Assembly: GCF_003814875.1 (NCBI RefSeq)
Contig: NZ_RKQF01000001.1
Coordinates: forward strand, 1,798,001-1,862,000
From: Streptomyces sp. Ag109_O5-1
GTDB taxonomy: Bacteria > Actinomycetota > Actinomycetes > Streptomycetales > Streptomycetaceae
Direction of reading: 5' to 3'
DNA length: 64,000 bases
Part shown: one piece after another, positions 7,953-18,500 of the stretch
How the letters are laid out: the number at the start of each line of letters is the position of its first letter
How positions within the stretch are numbered: the first letter of the stretch is position 1
Translations under genes and position numbers: made by a program
Notes under the pieces: generated by a model
The model's input: the letters and a program-made list of their open reading frames with translations, nothing else
What the model was told of the DNA's origin: nothing
Database searches by the model: none

Positions 7953-8111
7953 GGCGCTCCACTTGCGGGTCGGGCAGGAGGTGGGACCGGCGTGTACGGC
8001 CGGGCTGTCACCAGGGCCGGAAGGCCCCTCTCCATCGTCCTCCTCCACCAGGTGATCGGGAATCCCGTATACCACTCTGACTGCCATCACGTTCCGCGAT
8101 AACATGTTCGA

Positions 8112-8975
8112 GTGTACGACCCTTCGCAGCTGCGCACCTTCCTGGCGGTGGCCCAGACGCTCAGCTTCACCCAGGCCGCCCGCCGCCTGGGGCTGCGCCA
8201 GTCGACGGTCAGCCAGCACGTGCGCCGGCTGGAGGACACGGCCGGCCGGCAGCTGTTCTCCCGCGACACGCACTCCGTGGAGCTGACCGAGGACGGCGAG
8301 GCGATGCTCGGGTTCGCCCGCCGGATCCTGGAGGTGCACGAGCAGGCGGCGGCGTTCTTCACGGGCACCCGGGTGCGCGGCCGGCTGCGCTTCGGCGCGT
8401 CGGAGGACTTCGTCCTCACCCGGCTGCCGGAGATCCTGGAGGGCTTCCGCTACGACCATCCCGAGGTCGACCTCGAACTGACCGTGGAGCTCTCCGGCAC
8501 GCTGCACGAGCAGCTGGCCGCCGGAAAGCTGGACCTGGTTCTCGCCAAGCGCCGCGCGGAGGACCCGCTGGGCGAGCTGGTCTGGCATGACGATCTGGTG
8601 TGGATCGGCGCGGAACGGCTCCGCCTGGACCCCGACCGCCCGGTCCCGCTGATCGTCTACCCCCCGCCCGGCATCACCCGCGCTCTCGCCCTGGAGGCAC
8701 TGGAACGCCAGGGCCGCGACTGGCGCATCGTCTGCACGAGCGGCAGCCTCAACGGCCTGATGGCGGCGGCGAGGGCGGGTCTGGGGGTGATGGCCCATTC
8801 GAGGGGCCTGATCCCACCGGGCCTGTTCCGCGTCCCGGACCGGGCCGGCCTGCCGGAGCTGGGCAAGGTCGACTTCGTCCTCGTACACAGCCAGAGACGC
8901 ACAGCGGCACAGACGGCGGCCGACGCCCTGGCGGCAGCGATCCTGGCCAGCGGAGCCCGCTTGAGACGCCCCTAG
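8112..8975 (+). CDS. LysR-family regulator divergent from the SBF-like transporter
   Basis: A 287-residue LysR protein starting at GTG. The helix-turn-helix segment is LSFTQAARRLGLRQSTVSQHVRRLE at about residues 17-41, followed by a substrate-binding domain with GRLRFGASEDFVLTRLPEIL. A 159-bp gap to the transporter gene holds short palindromes (GTATAC near 8067, AACATGTT at 8101-8108) that could be part of its site. By position it should control the transporter and itself. The last codons lie 5 nt before a copy of the dispersed 3'-end repeat. Confidence 0.9.
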   Translation: MYDPSQLRTFLAVAQTLSFTQAARRLGLRQSTVSQHVRRLEDTAGRQLFSRDTHSVELTEDGEAMLGFARRILEVHEQAAAFFTGTRVRGRLRFGASEDFVLTRLPEILEGFRYDHPEVDLELTVELSGTLHEQLAAGKLDLVLAKRRAEDPLGELVWHDDLVWIGAERLRLDPDRPVPLIVYPPPGITRALALEALERQGRDWRIVCTSGSLNGLMAAARAGLGVMAHSRGLIPPGLFRVPDRAGLPELGKVDFVLVHSQRRTAAQTAADALAAAILASGARLRRP

Positions 8976-8980
8976 CTGCA

Positions 8981-9033
8981 GCGCCCCGCAAGGGGCGCGG
9001 GGAACTGCGCGACCAGCCCCCACCGGCCCGCAG
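8981..9033 (+). repeat. Dispersed 3'-end repeat, copy A
   Basis: A GCGCCCC...GGGGCGC hairpin is followed by a conserved tail GGGAACTGCGCGACCAGCCC ending in CGGCCCGCAG. It begins 5 nt after the LysR stop. Related copies lie at 26642, 33181 (reverse), 57983 and 62181 (reverse). It may act as a terminator. Confidence 0.85.
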
Positions 9034-9463
9034 ACTCACCACAACCCCTCATACGTCCACTGCTTCACCCTCCGCAAAAAACGGCATGGCCTCAGTCGCG
9101 GGGCCGCCTTCACCTCGGGTGCGGGCACCCCGGACGGCGATCGGAGTGACGGAATCCGTCACGGTGGCGCTGTCTTCAGAGAGCACCTCGGCACCTCGCA
9201 TCTGACCAGTCGGTAACCAGCAGGAGGCCGTAATCGGGTCGTACAGATTCAGTGGAGATTACGGAGCCGAAACTTACTGAACCGTAAGAATTGTGTCCGA
9301 CCCTTCCGTATGTGAGCGCATTTTCCCGACGAGGGCGCGACGATACGAGAGCAATGCTTGTTTTCGCACCCCCCTCCCGAACGGTCTTCCAGTGGGGTAG
9401 CTTTCACGGCGCTGTGCGGAGCGTCACCAGTGAGACTGTGGAGCGAGAACCGGGGAGCGGGGT
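9034..9463. promoter_or_regulatory. Intergenic region upstream of acyl-CoA synthetase with two palindromes
   Basis: No credible gene is seen in these 430 bp. It contains a perfect palindrome of 8-bp arms, GTGACGGA-A-TCCGTCAC, at 9146-9162, and a weaker one, CTTAC-N6-GTAAG, at 9273-9288. The sequence around 9240-9310 is less GC-rich than the surroundings, as expected for a promoter. These are candidate operators for the fadD-like gene at 9464; the regulator is not identifiable here. Confidence 0.45.
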
Positions 9464-11290
9464 TTGCGCGAGTTCACCAACCCGCCATTGGCGTCGGCAC
9501 CGCCGGTCGGCGGTCTGGCCGACTGTGTGTTCGAGCGTGCCGAGACGGAGCCGCTGCACATCGCCCTGGGCCGCAAGGACGACCTCGGCCAGTGGCGGGA
9601 CGTGACCTCCGCCGAGTTCCGCGACGAGGTCCTGGCCCTCGCCAAGGGGCTCCTCGCGCGGGGCATCCGGTTCGGCGACCGGGTCGCGATCATGTCCCGC
9701 ACCCGCTACGAGTGGACCCTCTTCGACTTCGCGCTGTGGACGATCGGCGCCCAGGTGGTGCCGGTCTACCCGACGTCGTCGGCCGAGCAGTGCTTCTGGA
9801 TGCTGTACGACGCGGAATGCACGGCCGCGATCGTCGAGCACGAGGACCACGCGATGACGATCGCCACCGTCATCGACCGGCTGCCGCGACTGCACCAGTT
9901 GTGGCAGCTGGACTCGGGCGCGGTGCAGGAGCTGTACGACGCAGGTGCGCACCTGGACGACGAGGTCGTGCACCGGCACCGGCAGGCGGTGACCCCGGAG
10001 TCGGTCGCCACGGTCATCTACACCTCGGGCACCACGGGCCGGCCCAAGGGCTGTGTGATCTCGCATGGAAACTTCATGTACGAGGCGGATACGGTCGTCG
10101 GCCGCTGGGAGCCGGTGTTCCACTCGAAGAAGAACGAAGAGGTCTCGACGCTGCTGTTCCTGCCGCTGTCGCACGTCCTCGGCCGGCTGGTGGAGGTGGC
10201 CGCGGTCCGGCACGGCGTCCGCTTCGGCCACCAGCCCCAGCTGAGCGCGGCCGCACTGCTGCCCGATCTGGCCGCGTTCAAGCCGACGTTCGTGGTGGCC
10301 GTGCCGTACATCTTCGAGAAGGTGTACAACGCGGCGCGACGGAAGGCGGAGAAGGAGGGCAAGGGCGGGCCGTTCGAGAAGGCGGTCGAGCTCGCGGTGA
10401 AGTACGCGGACGCGGTCGAGGCGAAGGCGTGGGGCACCGGGCCTGGCCCGTCGGCAGGGCTGCGCATGCAGCACCAGCTCTTCGAGAAGCTCGTCTACTC
10501 CAAGGTGCGCGCCGCGTTGGGCGGCCGAATCCGCAACGCCGTGTCCGGCGGCTCGGCCATGGACCGCAGACTCGGCCTGTTTTTCGCCGGGGCGGGCGTG
10601 CAGATCTACGAGGGCTACGGCCTGACCGAGTCGACGGCGGCCGCGACCATCAATCCCCCCGAGCGCACCCGGTACGGCACGGTCGGCCAGGCCATTCCCG
10701 GTGCCACCGTGCACATCGCGGACGACGGGGAGATCTGGCTGAACGGCACCAACGTCTTCCAGGGCTACCTGAACAACCAGAAGGCCACCGACGCCACCCT
10801 GCACGACGGCTGGCTGGCCACCGGCGACCTGGGCTCCCTGGACGAGGACGGCTACCTCACCATCACCGGCCGCAAGAAGGAGATCCTGGTGACCTCCGGC
10901 GGCAAGAGCGTCTCCCCCGGTGTCCTGGAGGAACGGGTCCGCGACCATCCGCTGGTCAACCAGTGCATCGTCGTCGGCAACGACCGCCCCTACATCGCCG
11001 CCCTGGTCACCCTCGACACCGAGGCGGTCGAGCACTGGCTGACCATGCGCGGCAAACCCCAGATGTCCGCGGCCCAGCTGGTGCGGGACGCCGACCTGGA
11101 GACCGAGGTGCGGCGGGCCGTGGTGGCCGCCAACACCCTGGTCTCACAGGCCGAGTCGATCCGTACGTTCCGTATCCTCGCCCAGCCGTTCACCGAGGAA
11201 CACGGTCTGCTGACCCCGTCGTTGAAGCTGAAGCGCAAGGCGATCGAGAACGCCTACGCCAACGAGGTCGAGGCCCTCTACCGGGCCTGA
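9464..11290 (+). CDS. Long-chain fatty-acid--CoA ligase (AMP-binding, FadD15-like)
   Basis: A 608-residue adenylate-forming enzyme. It shows the P-loop YTSGTTGRPKGCVISHGN, the A5-type motif YEGYGLTESTAA, the hinge block LATGDLGSLDEDGYLTITGRKKEIL and a C-terminal lid with Lys in SLKLKRKAIENAY. It activates long-chain fatty acids to acyl-CoA, using ATP, for degradation or lipid synthesis. The start is TTG at 9464 preceded by GGGGAG; the N-terminus MREFTNPP is typical of actinobacterial members. It stands alone and converges with the sugar dehydrogenase gene, 7 bp away. Confidence 0.92.
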   Translation: MREFTNPPLASAPPVGGLADCVFERAETEPLHIALGRKDDLGQWRDVTSAEFRDEVLALAKGLLARGIRFGDRVAIMSRTRYEWTLFDFALWTIGAQVVPVYPTSSAEQCFWMLYDAECTAAIVEHEDHAMTIATVIDRLPRLHQLWQLDSGAVQELYDAGAHLDDEVVHRHRQAVTPESVATVIYTSGTTGRPKGCVISHGNFMYEADTVVGRWEPVFHSKKNEEVSTLLFLPLSHVLGRLVEVAAVRHGVRFGHQPQLSAAALLPDLAAFKPTFVVAVPYIFEKVYNAARRKAEKEGKGGPFEKAVELAVKYADAVEAKAWGTGPGPSAGLRMQHQLFEKLVYSKVRAALGGRIRNAVSGGSAMDRRLGLFFAGAGVQIYEGYGLTESTAAATINPPERTRYGTVGQAIPGATVHIADDGEIWLNGTNVFQGYLNNQKATDATLHDGWLATGDLGSLDEDGYLTITGRKKEILVTSGGKSVSPGVLEERVRDHPLVNQCIVVGNDRPYIAALVTLDTEAVEHWLTMRGKPQMSAAQLVRDADLETEVRRAVVAANTLVSQAESIRTFRILAQPFTEEHGLLTPSLKLKRKAIENAYANEVEALYRA

Positions 11291-11297
11291 CGGCACG

Positions 11298-13328
11298 TCA
11301 ACTGATGGTGATCCGGAAGAGCTTGTCGGATCCGTCCGGCTGGTTGCCGTTGTTGTCGCAGTTGGTGGTGGACAGCCACAGCTGGTCGGCGCCGGGCACC
11401 TTGGTCACGGTCCGCAGCCGCCCATAGGTGCCGACGTAGTACGCCGTCGGGGTGCCGACCGTCTCCGCGTTGCCGTTGATCGGGATCCGCCAGAGCCGCT
11501 CGCCGCGCAGGGACGCCATGTAGACGACGTTGCGGACGATGGCGATACCGCTCGGGGACGCCTCGGAGACGTTCCAGGTGGCCTTGGGGTTGGTCATCCC
11601 GGCGACCGAGCAGGTGCCCTCACAGGTCGGCCAGCCGTAGTTGGCACCCGGCTTGATGAGGTTCAGCTCGTCCTTGGAGCTGTTGCCGAACTCGGCCTCC
11701 CACAGCCGTCCGTTGCGGTCGAAGGCGAGGCCCTGCGGGTTGCGGTGGCCGAGGCTGTAGACGTAGTTCCCGAACGGGTTGCCGGGGGCCGGCTTGCCGT
11801 CGGTCGTCATCCGCAGGATCTTGCCGTTGAGGGAGTTCTTGTCCTGTGCCAGGTCCGGTGTCTGGGCCTCCCCTGTCGAGACGTAGAGATAGCCGTCCGG
11901 GCCGAAGAGCAGCCGTCCGCCGTTGTGGTACCGGTTCTTCTTGATGCCCTGGAGCAGGATCTTGTAGTCGCCGAGTGTGCTGCCGTCGTAGGTCATGCGG
12001 ACGACCCGGTTGCCCTCGTCGGCGGTGTGCATGAAGTAGACGTAGTGGTTGGTCTCCCATTTCGGGTCGACGGCGACGCCGAGCAGCCCGCCCTCGCCGT
12101 TGGTGGTGACGGCGTTCGGGACGGTCCCGACCTGGGTCTTCGTGCCGTCCTTGGTCACCTTCCAGACCCGGAAGTCGTCCCGCTCGGTGACCAGCGCGGT
12201 CTTGCCGTCGGGCATCCAGTAGGTGCCCCAGGGGATCGTCCAGCCGCTGGAGAGCGTGGCGATGGAGGAGGGGGTGCCGCCGTCGGTGGCGCAGGCCTTG
12301 GTGGTGAAGGTGACGGCGTTGCTCGGCTGGGAGACGTTGCCGGCGGCGTCGCGGGCGACGACGTCCAGGGTGTAGGGGCTGTCGCAGGCCAGACCGGTGA
12401 GGGTGGTGGTCGTGGCGCCGGTGACCGTCTTGTAGACGGTGTCCCCGCTGCGGATGTCGTACGCGGTCACCGCGCGGTCGTCCGTGGACGCACCCCAGGT
12501 GAGGTCGACGGTGTTCGCGGTGATGTCGGCCGTGGTGAGGGTGCCGGGCGCGGTCGGCGGTGTGGTGTCGCTGCTCGGTTTCGTCGTGCAGTCGACGACG
12601 GGACTGGCAGGCGAGGTGTTGCCGGCCGCGTCCCGGGCGATGACGGTGAGGTCGTAGGTGGTGTTCGGGGTCAGCCCGGTGAGGGTCTTCGACGTCGAAC
12701 TCCCGGGCGCCTCACCGATCTTGTTGCCGTGCTCGTAGAGGTCGTACGCCGTCACGCCCACGTCGTCCGTGGCCGCGCCCCAGTTCAGGGTGAGCCCGTC
12801 CTCGCCGATGTCGGAGCAGGACGGCTGGCCGGGGCGGGTGGGGGCCTGGGTGTCGGCCGCCGCGCCGACGCTGATCCGGTCCAGGTTGGGGCCGCCGTCG
12901 GCGGTGGTCGCGGTCGCCCGGATCTTGTTGGTGCCCGCGGTCAGCGGCACGTTGACCGACTTGGTCACCCAGGTGTTCCAGTCGGCGGTGGCCGGGAAGG
13001 AGACCGCGGAGGCGACGACCGTGCCGTTGACGGAGATGTCCATCGGCCGGTCGGTGGCGGTGCCGTTGGCGAAGCGCAGGGTGAGGGACGAGGTGCCCGC
13101 GGCGGCCGCGCTCACCGTGAACTCCACGTACGAGCCCTTGATGTTGGTGTAGTCGACGAAGCCGGTGCCGGTGTAACCGGTGTGGTTGGTGGCGACCGTG
13201 CCCTGCGAGATGGTGGCGTCCTCGGCCTGGTAGTCGGTGGCCGCGAGGGCGGTGCCCTGGCTCAGGCCGGCCAGCGGCAGCGCGAGCGCCGCGGCGAGGC
13301 CGTAGGGCAGAACTCTCCTGAGATTCAT
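11298..13328 (-). CDS. Secreted CBM6-FnIII-FnIII-PQQ-type sugar dehydrogenase
   Basis: A 676-residue exported protein. A signal peptide occupies residues 1-30, a CBM6-like domain about 32-155 (DYQAEDATISQG...NLDRISV), and two fibronectin type III domains about 160-250 and 257-345. A soluble aldose dehydrogenase beta-propeller covers about 353-676, with the family blocks RYHNGGRLLFGPDGYLYVSTGE and GHRNPQGLAFD. Such enzymes oxidise free sugars with PQQ. It is the last gene of the five-gene exported operon, 15 bp after the GH27-GH18 gene, so it probably acts on sugars released by the upstream hydrolases. No PQQ biosynthesis genes are in view. The start is ATG at 13328 after GAGGGAG. Confidence 0.88.
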   Translation of the reverse strand: MNLRRVLPYGLAAALALPLAGLSQGTALAATDYQAEDATISQGTVATNHTGYTGTGFVDYTNIKGSYVEFTVSAAAAGTSSLTLRFANGTATDRPMDISVNGTVVASAVSFPATADWNTWVTKSVNVPLTAGTNKIRATATTADGGPNLDRISVGAAADTQAPTRPGQPSCSDIGEDGLTLNWGAATDDVGVTAYDLYEHGNKIGEAPGSSTSKTLTGLTPNTTYDLTVIARDAAGNTSPASPVVDCTTKPSSDTTPPTAPGTLTTADITANTVDLTWGASTDDRAVTAYDIRSGDTVYKTVTGATTTTLTGLACDSPYTLDVVARDAAGNVSQPSNAVTFTTKACATDGGTPSSIATLSSGWTIPWGTYWMPDGKTALVTERDDFRVWKVTKDGTKTQVGTVPNAVTTNGEGGLLGVAVDPKWETNHYVYFMHTADEGNRVVRMTYDGSTLGDYKILLQGIKKNRYHNGGRLLFGPDGYLYVSTGEAQTPDLAQDKNSLNGKILRMTTDGKPAPGNPFGNYVYSLGHRNPQGLAFDRNGRLWEAEFGNSSKDELNLIKPGANYGWPTCEGTCSVAGMTNPKATWNVSEASPSGIAIVRNVVYMASLRGERLWRIPINGNAETVGTPTAYYVGTYGRLRTVTKVPGADQLWLSTTNCDNNGNQPDGSDKLFRITIS

Positions 13329-13343
13329 GGGGGTTGCTCCCTC

Positions 13344-15596
13344 TCAGCCCGTGTACTGGGCGAAGACCTTGAGGTAGTCGTACGGCTGCTGCGACACACC
13401 GCTGCAGGCGTCGCCGCCGGTGCCGGAGCCGCAGGCCCGGTCGCGGTTGACGGACCAGTAGGTGAGGCGGCCGATGTGGTGCTGCTGGGCGTAGCCGAGC
13501 ATGGTCTTGAAGTCGGCGACGCGGACCCGTTCACCGGAGTCGTCCGTCTTCCCGTTCATCGAGGACAGGCCGATGTGGGCGTAGGCGGTGGTGTCGCTGT
13601 AGCCGTAGGCCGACTTGACCTTGGCCTTGAGCCCTTCCATGGCCTGGGTGGTGAGGGTGCCCATGTTCGTGGTGCCGCCGCCGAAGTCGAACGGCATGAT
13701 GCACCAGACGTCGTTCGCCAGGCCCGAGTTGGCGGCCCGCTTGATCATGTCGGCGCCGGTGGAGTCGGGTCCGCCGGTCGTGGTCCCGAAGGTGATGACC
13801 GTCTTCAGGCCCGGGTTGTTCGCCTTGACCGTCTTCAGCGCGTCGACGACCCGTTGCCGTACGGTCGCGTTGGACCACTCGGTGTTCTCGATGTCGATGT
13901 CGAGGGCCTTCAACTGGTAGGCGCTGATCACCTTCTGGTACGCGCCGGCGAGCGCGGCGGCGCTGGAGCACTTCTCCCCCAGCTTGTCGCCGCTCCAGCC
14001 GCCGACCGACACGACCACGTCTCCGCCGGCCGCACGGATCGCGTTGATCTTCGCCTGGTCGTCGCCGCCCGTGAGCGGGCGCGAGCCGTCCCACTTGGGA
14101 TTGCAGGTGCCGTCGGAGAGGACGAAGGCGAGGGTGAACCACTTGACGCCGGTCGCCGACATCACCGAGGTCGGGTTCTGCGGGCTGCCCCAGCCGAGGT
14201 ACTCGTAGGGGGCGACGGCGAAGCCCGGCGAAGCAGCCGCGGACGTCAGGGAGTTGAGGGGCTTGACCCGGATCAGGCGGGTCTCGCCCGGACGCAGGGT
14301 GGCGCTGTAGGAGTTCGCGATCACGCCCTTGTGGGAGCCGGACCACAGGTCGGTGACGTCGCCGGAACCGGTGAAGCCGACCTGGGACCAGTCGACGGCG
14401 GCCGTGGAGCTGCCGGAGGTTCCGGTGTTGAAGAGGGCCACGACGTACTGGCCGTCGCTCTCCTTCTTGCTCCACACCTGGTCGACCCCGCTGTTCACGA
14501 TCCGTTTGGCGGCCACCCCGTCCTGGTCGACGCCGATCAGCCGGTCGTTGGTGAGCATGGCCTTGTCGACGGTGTCGAGGTGGGTGAGGTCGGTGCCGAG
14601 CAGCAGCGGGGCCGCCGCCATCGACCAGAGCGTGAAGTGGGAGCGGCGCTGGTCGGCGGTGAGACCCGCCTGGTCGCCGTTGCCGATCTCCAGCGAGTCC
14701 AGGTCGTTCCAGCCGCCGGGTCCGGCGTACGGCTGCCAGGAGGCGGCCGAGTCGAACCGCTTGGAGACATGGGACCAGTCGGTCAGCGGGTAGCCGCTGC
14801 CGTTGTCGCCGGGCCCGCAGTAGCACTCCACGTCACCCTGCGTGCGCCAGCTGTTGGCGAGCCCGCGCCAGGTGGGGGCGTCGGCGATCGGCAGGTTGTT
14901 GGAGAGGGCGAAGGTGATGGGCCGTCCGCTCGCCCGCAGTGCCTTGTCCCAGGCCTGTACGTCGGGGACGTCCTGGCTGCCCACGCCGTCGATCTTCAGG
15001 TAGTCGACGCCCCAGGAAGCGAACTGCTTCGCCCAGGAGTTGACGAACTCCTGGGCGCCGGGCTTCCCGTAGTCGATGTAGTACATGTTCTTGCAGTTGT
15101 AGTTCTTCTCCGTCTTCGAGGTGTCCGCGATGTCCTTCGCGTGGTACGACGTGCCCTCGATCGGCGTGTTCTTCAGGACGGCGTTCTTCGCGATGCCGGG
15201 CGTCACGTAGAAGCCGAACTTCAGGCCCTTGGAGTGGACGTAGTCGGCGACCGCCTTGATGCCGGACGGGAACTTGGCGGTGTCGGCGGTCCAGCGGCCG
15301 TAGGAGTCGACGACGAAGCCGTTGCTGTCGCACTTCTGCCAGAAGTCGTCGAGGTTGACGTGGACGAAGCCGTGGTCCTTGAGGCCGCTCGACGCCAGTG
15401 CGTCGGCCTGGGCCTCGATCTTCGCCTCGGTGGGCTGGCGGCGTACGAAACTCCAGCTGCTCCAGCCCATGGCGGGGTGAGTCGCCTGGCCGTTGTCGGA
15501 GGCGGCGGCCGGCTGGGCGGCCGTGCCCAGAAGCGGCACGGCGGCCGCCACGAGCAGACCGGCCACCGCGGCCGTGAGCGTTCTGACGCGTTTCAT
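13344..15596 (-). CDS. Secreted bimodular GH27 alpha-galactosidase / GH18-like glycosidase
   Basis: A 750-residue exported protein with a signal peptide at 1-32. Residues about 33-445 form a GH27 alpha-galactosidase-type module: the start ATHPAMGWSSWS, nucleophile Asp203 in VDYLKIDGVG, acid/base Asp300 in GGWNDLDSLEIGNG, and a beta-sandwich after 360. Residues about 457-750 form a GH18-like barrel, opening FAVAPYEYLGWG and carrying the catalytic DIDIE (Asp566-Glu570) in ALDIDIENTEW. The GH27 half would remove alpha-galactosyl (or beta-arabinopyranosyl) ends; the GH18-like half resembles chitinase or endoglycosidase barrels. Its ATG overlaps the stop of the upstream GH28-GH29 gene (ATGA). Fusion of these two folds is unusual. 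Confidence 0.85.
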   Translation of the reverse strand: MKRVRTLTAAVAGLLVAAAVPLLGTAAQPAAASDNGQATHPAMGWSSWSFVRRQPTEAKIEAQADALASSGLKDHGFVHVNLDDFWQKCDSNGFVVDSYGRWTADTAKFPSGIKAVADYVHSKGLKFGFYVTPGIAKNAVLKNTPIEGTSYHAKDIADTSKTEKNYNCKNMYYIDYGKPGAQEFVNSWAKQFASWGVDYLKIDGVGSQDVPDVQAWDKALRASGRPITFALSNNLPIADAPTWRGLANSWRTQGDVECYCGPGDNGSGYPLTDWSHVSKRFDSAASWQPYAGPGGWNDLDSLEIGNGDQAGLTADQRRSHFTLWSMAAAPLLLGTDLTHLDTVDKAMLTNDRLIGVDQDGVAAKRIVNSGVDQVWSKKESDGQYVVALFNTGTSGSSTAAVDWSQVGFTGSGDVTDLWSGSHKGVIANSYSATLRPGETRLIRVKPLNSLTSAAASPGFAVAPYEYLGWGSPQNPTSVMSATGVKWFTLAFVLSDGTCNPKWDGSRPLTGGDDQAKINAIRAAGGDVVVSVGGWSGDKLGEKCSSAAALAGAYQKVISAYQLKALDIDIENTEWSNATVRQRVVDALKTVKANNPGLKTVITFGTTTGGPDSTGADMIKRAANSGLANDVWCIMPFDFGGGTTNMGTLTTQAMEGLKAKVKSAYGYSDTTAYAHIGLSSMNGKTDDSGERVRVADFKTMLGYAQQHHIGRLTYWSVNRDRACGSGTGGDACSGVSQQPYDYLKVFAQYTG

Positions 15597-18500
15597 GACT
15601 GTCCCCCGTTCGCAGGTGTGGCGTACGACGTCCCGATCCACGCCTCGTCGATCCGCAGCCGCTTGTACCGGGTGGAGTCGGTGGCGGCGGCCCAGGTGCT
15701 GTCGACTTCGAGGCGGACGTAGCGGGCGTCGGTGGCGGTCAGGTCGATGCCCTGGATGCCGCGGCGGCTGGGAAGCTGCCCGGACTTGACCGCGCTCCCC
15801 CAGTTCGTGCCGTCGTCGCTGACGTACACCTTGTAGTCCTTGATCCGCGCCGACTGCTCGGTGTCCGAGCGGGCGTAGGCGACGGAGTCCTCGCGCTGGT
15901 TGAGCCCGAGGTACTGCACCTTCTTCGCCGAGCCGAGGTCGAAGGTGAGGCTCACGGGCAAGGTCTTGTTGTTGTCCCAGTAGGTGAGGTAGTCGCCGTC
16001 ACCGGCGGCCGATCCGGCATGTCCGCTCGCCGCGGCGCTCGCGGTCACCTTGACGCCGGTGAGGATGCCCTGGCGGCCGGCGGTGGTGACCTTGAAGACG
16101 GTGTCGTACGGGTCCCAGTCGCCGAGGCCGGTCAGGGTCAGGACGCCGCCCGACTGCGACCACGAAACCGCCTTGCCGGTGCGGAGGTTGGTGACGGAGG
16201 CGATGCAGTAGCCGTTGTCGCGGATGCGCAGGGTGGTGGTGCTGGGCGGGGTCAGGACGTGGATGTACTGGCGGTTCGGATCGTTCTTGGCGACGGTCGT
16301 CACGCCGTGGGCGCCGTCGTTCCAGAAGCCGGGTTTGAGGCCGCCGTACATATAGCCGCCGCCCTCGGTGCCGTACAGGGACTCCCAGATGGGGTCGAGG
16401 TAGCTGTTCGCGAAGGTGTTGAAGGCGGCCTGGTTGCTCGGGAACTTGCCGTTGACCTGAGCGGTCTCCGCCATCAACGCCTTCACCGAGGAGCCCACGT
16501 TGGTGATCAGCCTGCCCAGGGTGAGCATGCGGTCGACGGTCGGGTCCGAGCCGTCGTACCACCAGGCACCGGTGGAGGGCAGTTTGAAGTCGGCCTCGGT
16601 TAGGCGGGGTTGGGCGGTGTAAACGGCCTGTGGGTAGTCGTAGGCCGGGGTCATGCCGGTCTTCTGCTCGTTGCTGATCATGTCCATGATCGGCGTGTCT
16701 TCGTTGTTGTTGCTGAGGGTGTAGTTGGGGCGCTTCTGGTAGATCTGCTGGTAGAGGTCGTGGCTCTCCCAGTACGCGTTGTCGTTGTCGATCCAGAAGC
16801 CGCCGAGGTCGGGATAGCGGTCCATGACCTCGAAGAAGTTGTCGTAACTGAACTGCCCGAAGCCGTCGTTGGTGGTCAGGTCGACGTTCTTGCCCTTGTA
16901 GGCGGAGTAGGCGGCCGAGTCGAGCCACTCATGGCCGCCCTCGTCGTGCCACTGGGGGTCGTTGGTCATGTAGAGGATGACCTTCATGCCCTTGGCCTTG
17001 GCGGCGGTGATCAGCTCGCCGAGGAAGTCCCGCTTGGTCGAGCAGGAGCCGGGGATCTTGGAGGGCCAGGGCCGGGCGTAGCCGAGGCGGCTGTGGAAGG
17101 TGGCGAGGACCAGGTACTGGGTGTGCAGCTTCTGGGCCTCGTTCACCCAGTAGTCGGGGGTCCAGCCGCCGTTGGTGACGTCGTTCTCCCAGGCGGTGCA
17201 GCTGGTATGGGCGGGGGCGGTGCGCAGGCCCCAGTGCAGGAAGAGGCCGCCGACGGAGTTGCGGAGGAAGTCCTGGCGGGGGTTCTCCAGGTCGAGTGGC
17301 TTCGCGGCCGCCGTGCAGTCCTGGGTGCCGGAGACGCGCAGTGCGCCGCCGGAGGTGTTGTGACTGTCCGTCAGGCAGGCTCCGGTGGCGTCCTGGAGGC
17401 CGATGTCGTACGGCGAGTCGCCGCCCTTCTGCGCGGTGAACCGGGTGAGGCGGATGTCGCTCGCCGCGTTGGCGATGAGCGCCGGGCGGCCGTCGTCCGC
17501 GGCGAACTTCACACTGCTGTCCGTGAATTGGACGTGGTCGGCGTTGTGCAGGTACCAGCCGTAGGCGGGCCGGGTGCCGATGGCCTTGGGGTTGTAGTCG
17601 TTCGGGTCGTTGCTGGGCACGCCCGTGGCCATGGTGCCGTTGCCGCCGGGGACGGTGACGTTGACGTGGTTGAAGGTGATCCCGCTGATGCGGTGGCCGC
17701 TCTCGCCCCACAGGGTCGGGCTGAAGGAGGGGCTGTTGCCGGTGGCGGTGATGTTGTCGTACGTGACGTCGCTGATCGATCCGACACCCGGACTGTTCCC
17801 GCAGCGTTTCCTCGTCCCGATCTTCTCCATGATCGGCGAGTGGACGTTCGTCATCGTGATGTCGCGGTAGTGGACGTCCGAGATCTTCGCGCCGTCCATC
17901 GACACCATGCCGAGGCCCGACTTGTCGGCGCCGTCGATGCGGATGTTCTCGAACTGGTAGTCCGAGAAGTCGCCGCAGGTCTCGGAGCCGAACATCAGGG
18001 CGTTGCAGCACTTGGCGCCGAGCGTCGAATCGCTCACCCGGACATGCCCGTTGGGCAGCTTGGCGCCGAGCGCGTAGTCGCTCTTGAAGACCAGGGCGTC
18101 GTCGTTGGCGTGGATGGTGGCGTTGGTGATCGTGGCGTTCGTCGTGGAGATGACGTTCCAGCCGTCGCGGTCGCTCGCGGTGTCGATGGTCAGGTGGTCG
18201 GAGGTCACGTTCTTGCAGCCGTTGATCAGCGCCGCGAAGTGGCCGCCCCGGCGGAGCGTGAGGCCGTCGCCGATGCGGAGGCCGTCGCACCTGGTCAGCG
18301 AGATGATCTTGTCGGCCTCGCCGGCCTTCGGATTGCCGGTGATCAGGTTGCCCGCGCCGTCGATGACGCCCTGGCCGACGAAGCCGATGTCGGTGAGCTT
18401 GTCGCCGTAGATCATCGCGTCGTGGAAGTGGCTGTGGCCGTAGTCCTGGTAGGCGTCGTACGGGTTGGACTCCGCCTTGTCGTAGGTGTCGGCGCTGGAG

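Noticed and set aside
11745..15722. Very long plus-strand open frame (about 1325 codons) opposite the exported operon
   Set aside because: It is the antisense of genes with signal peptides, domains and catalytic motifs on the minus strand; its translation is low-complexity Val/Gly/Arg, typical of a GC-bias shadow.
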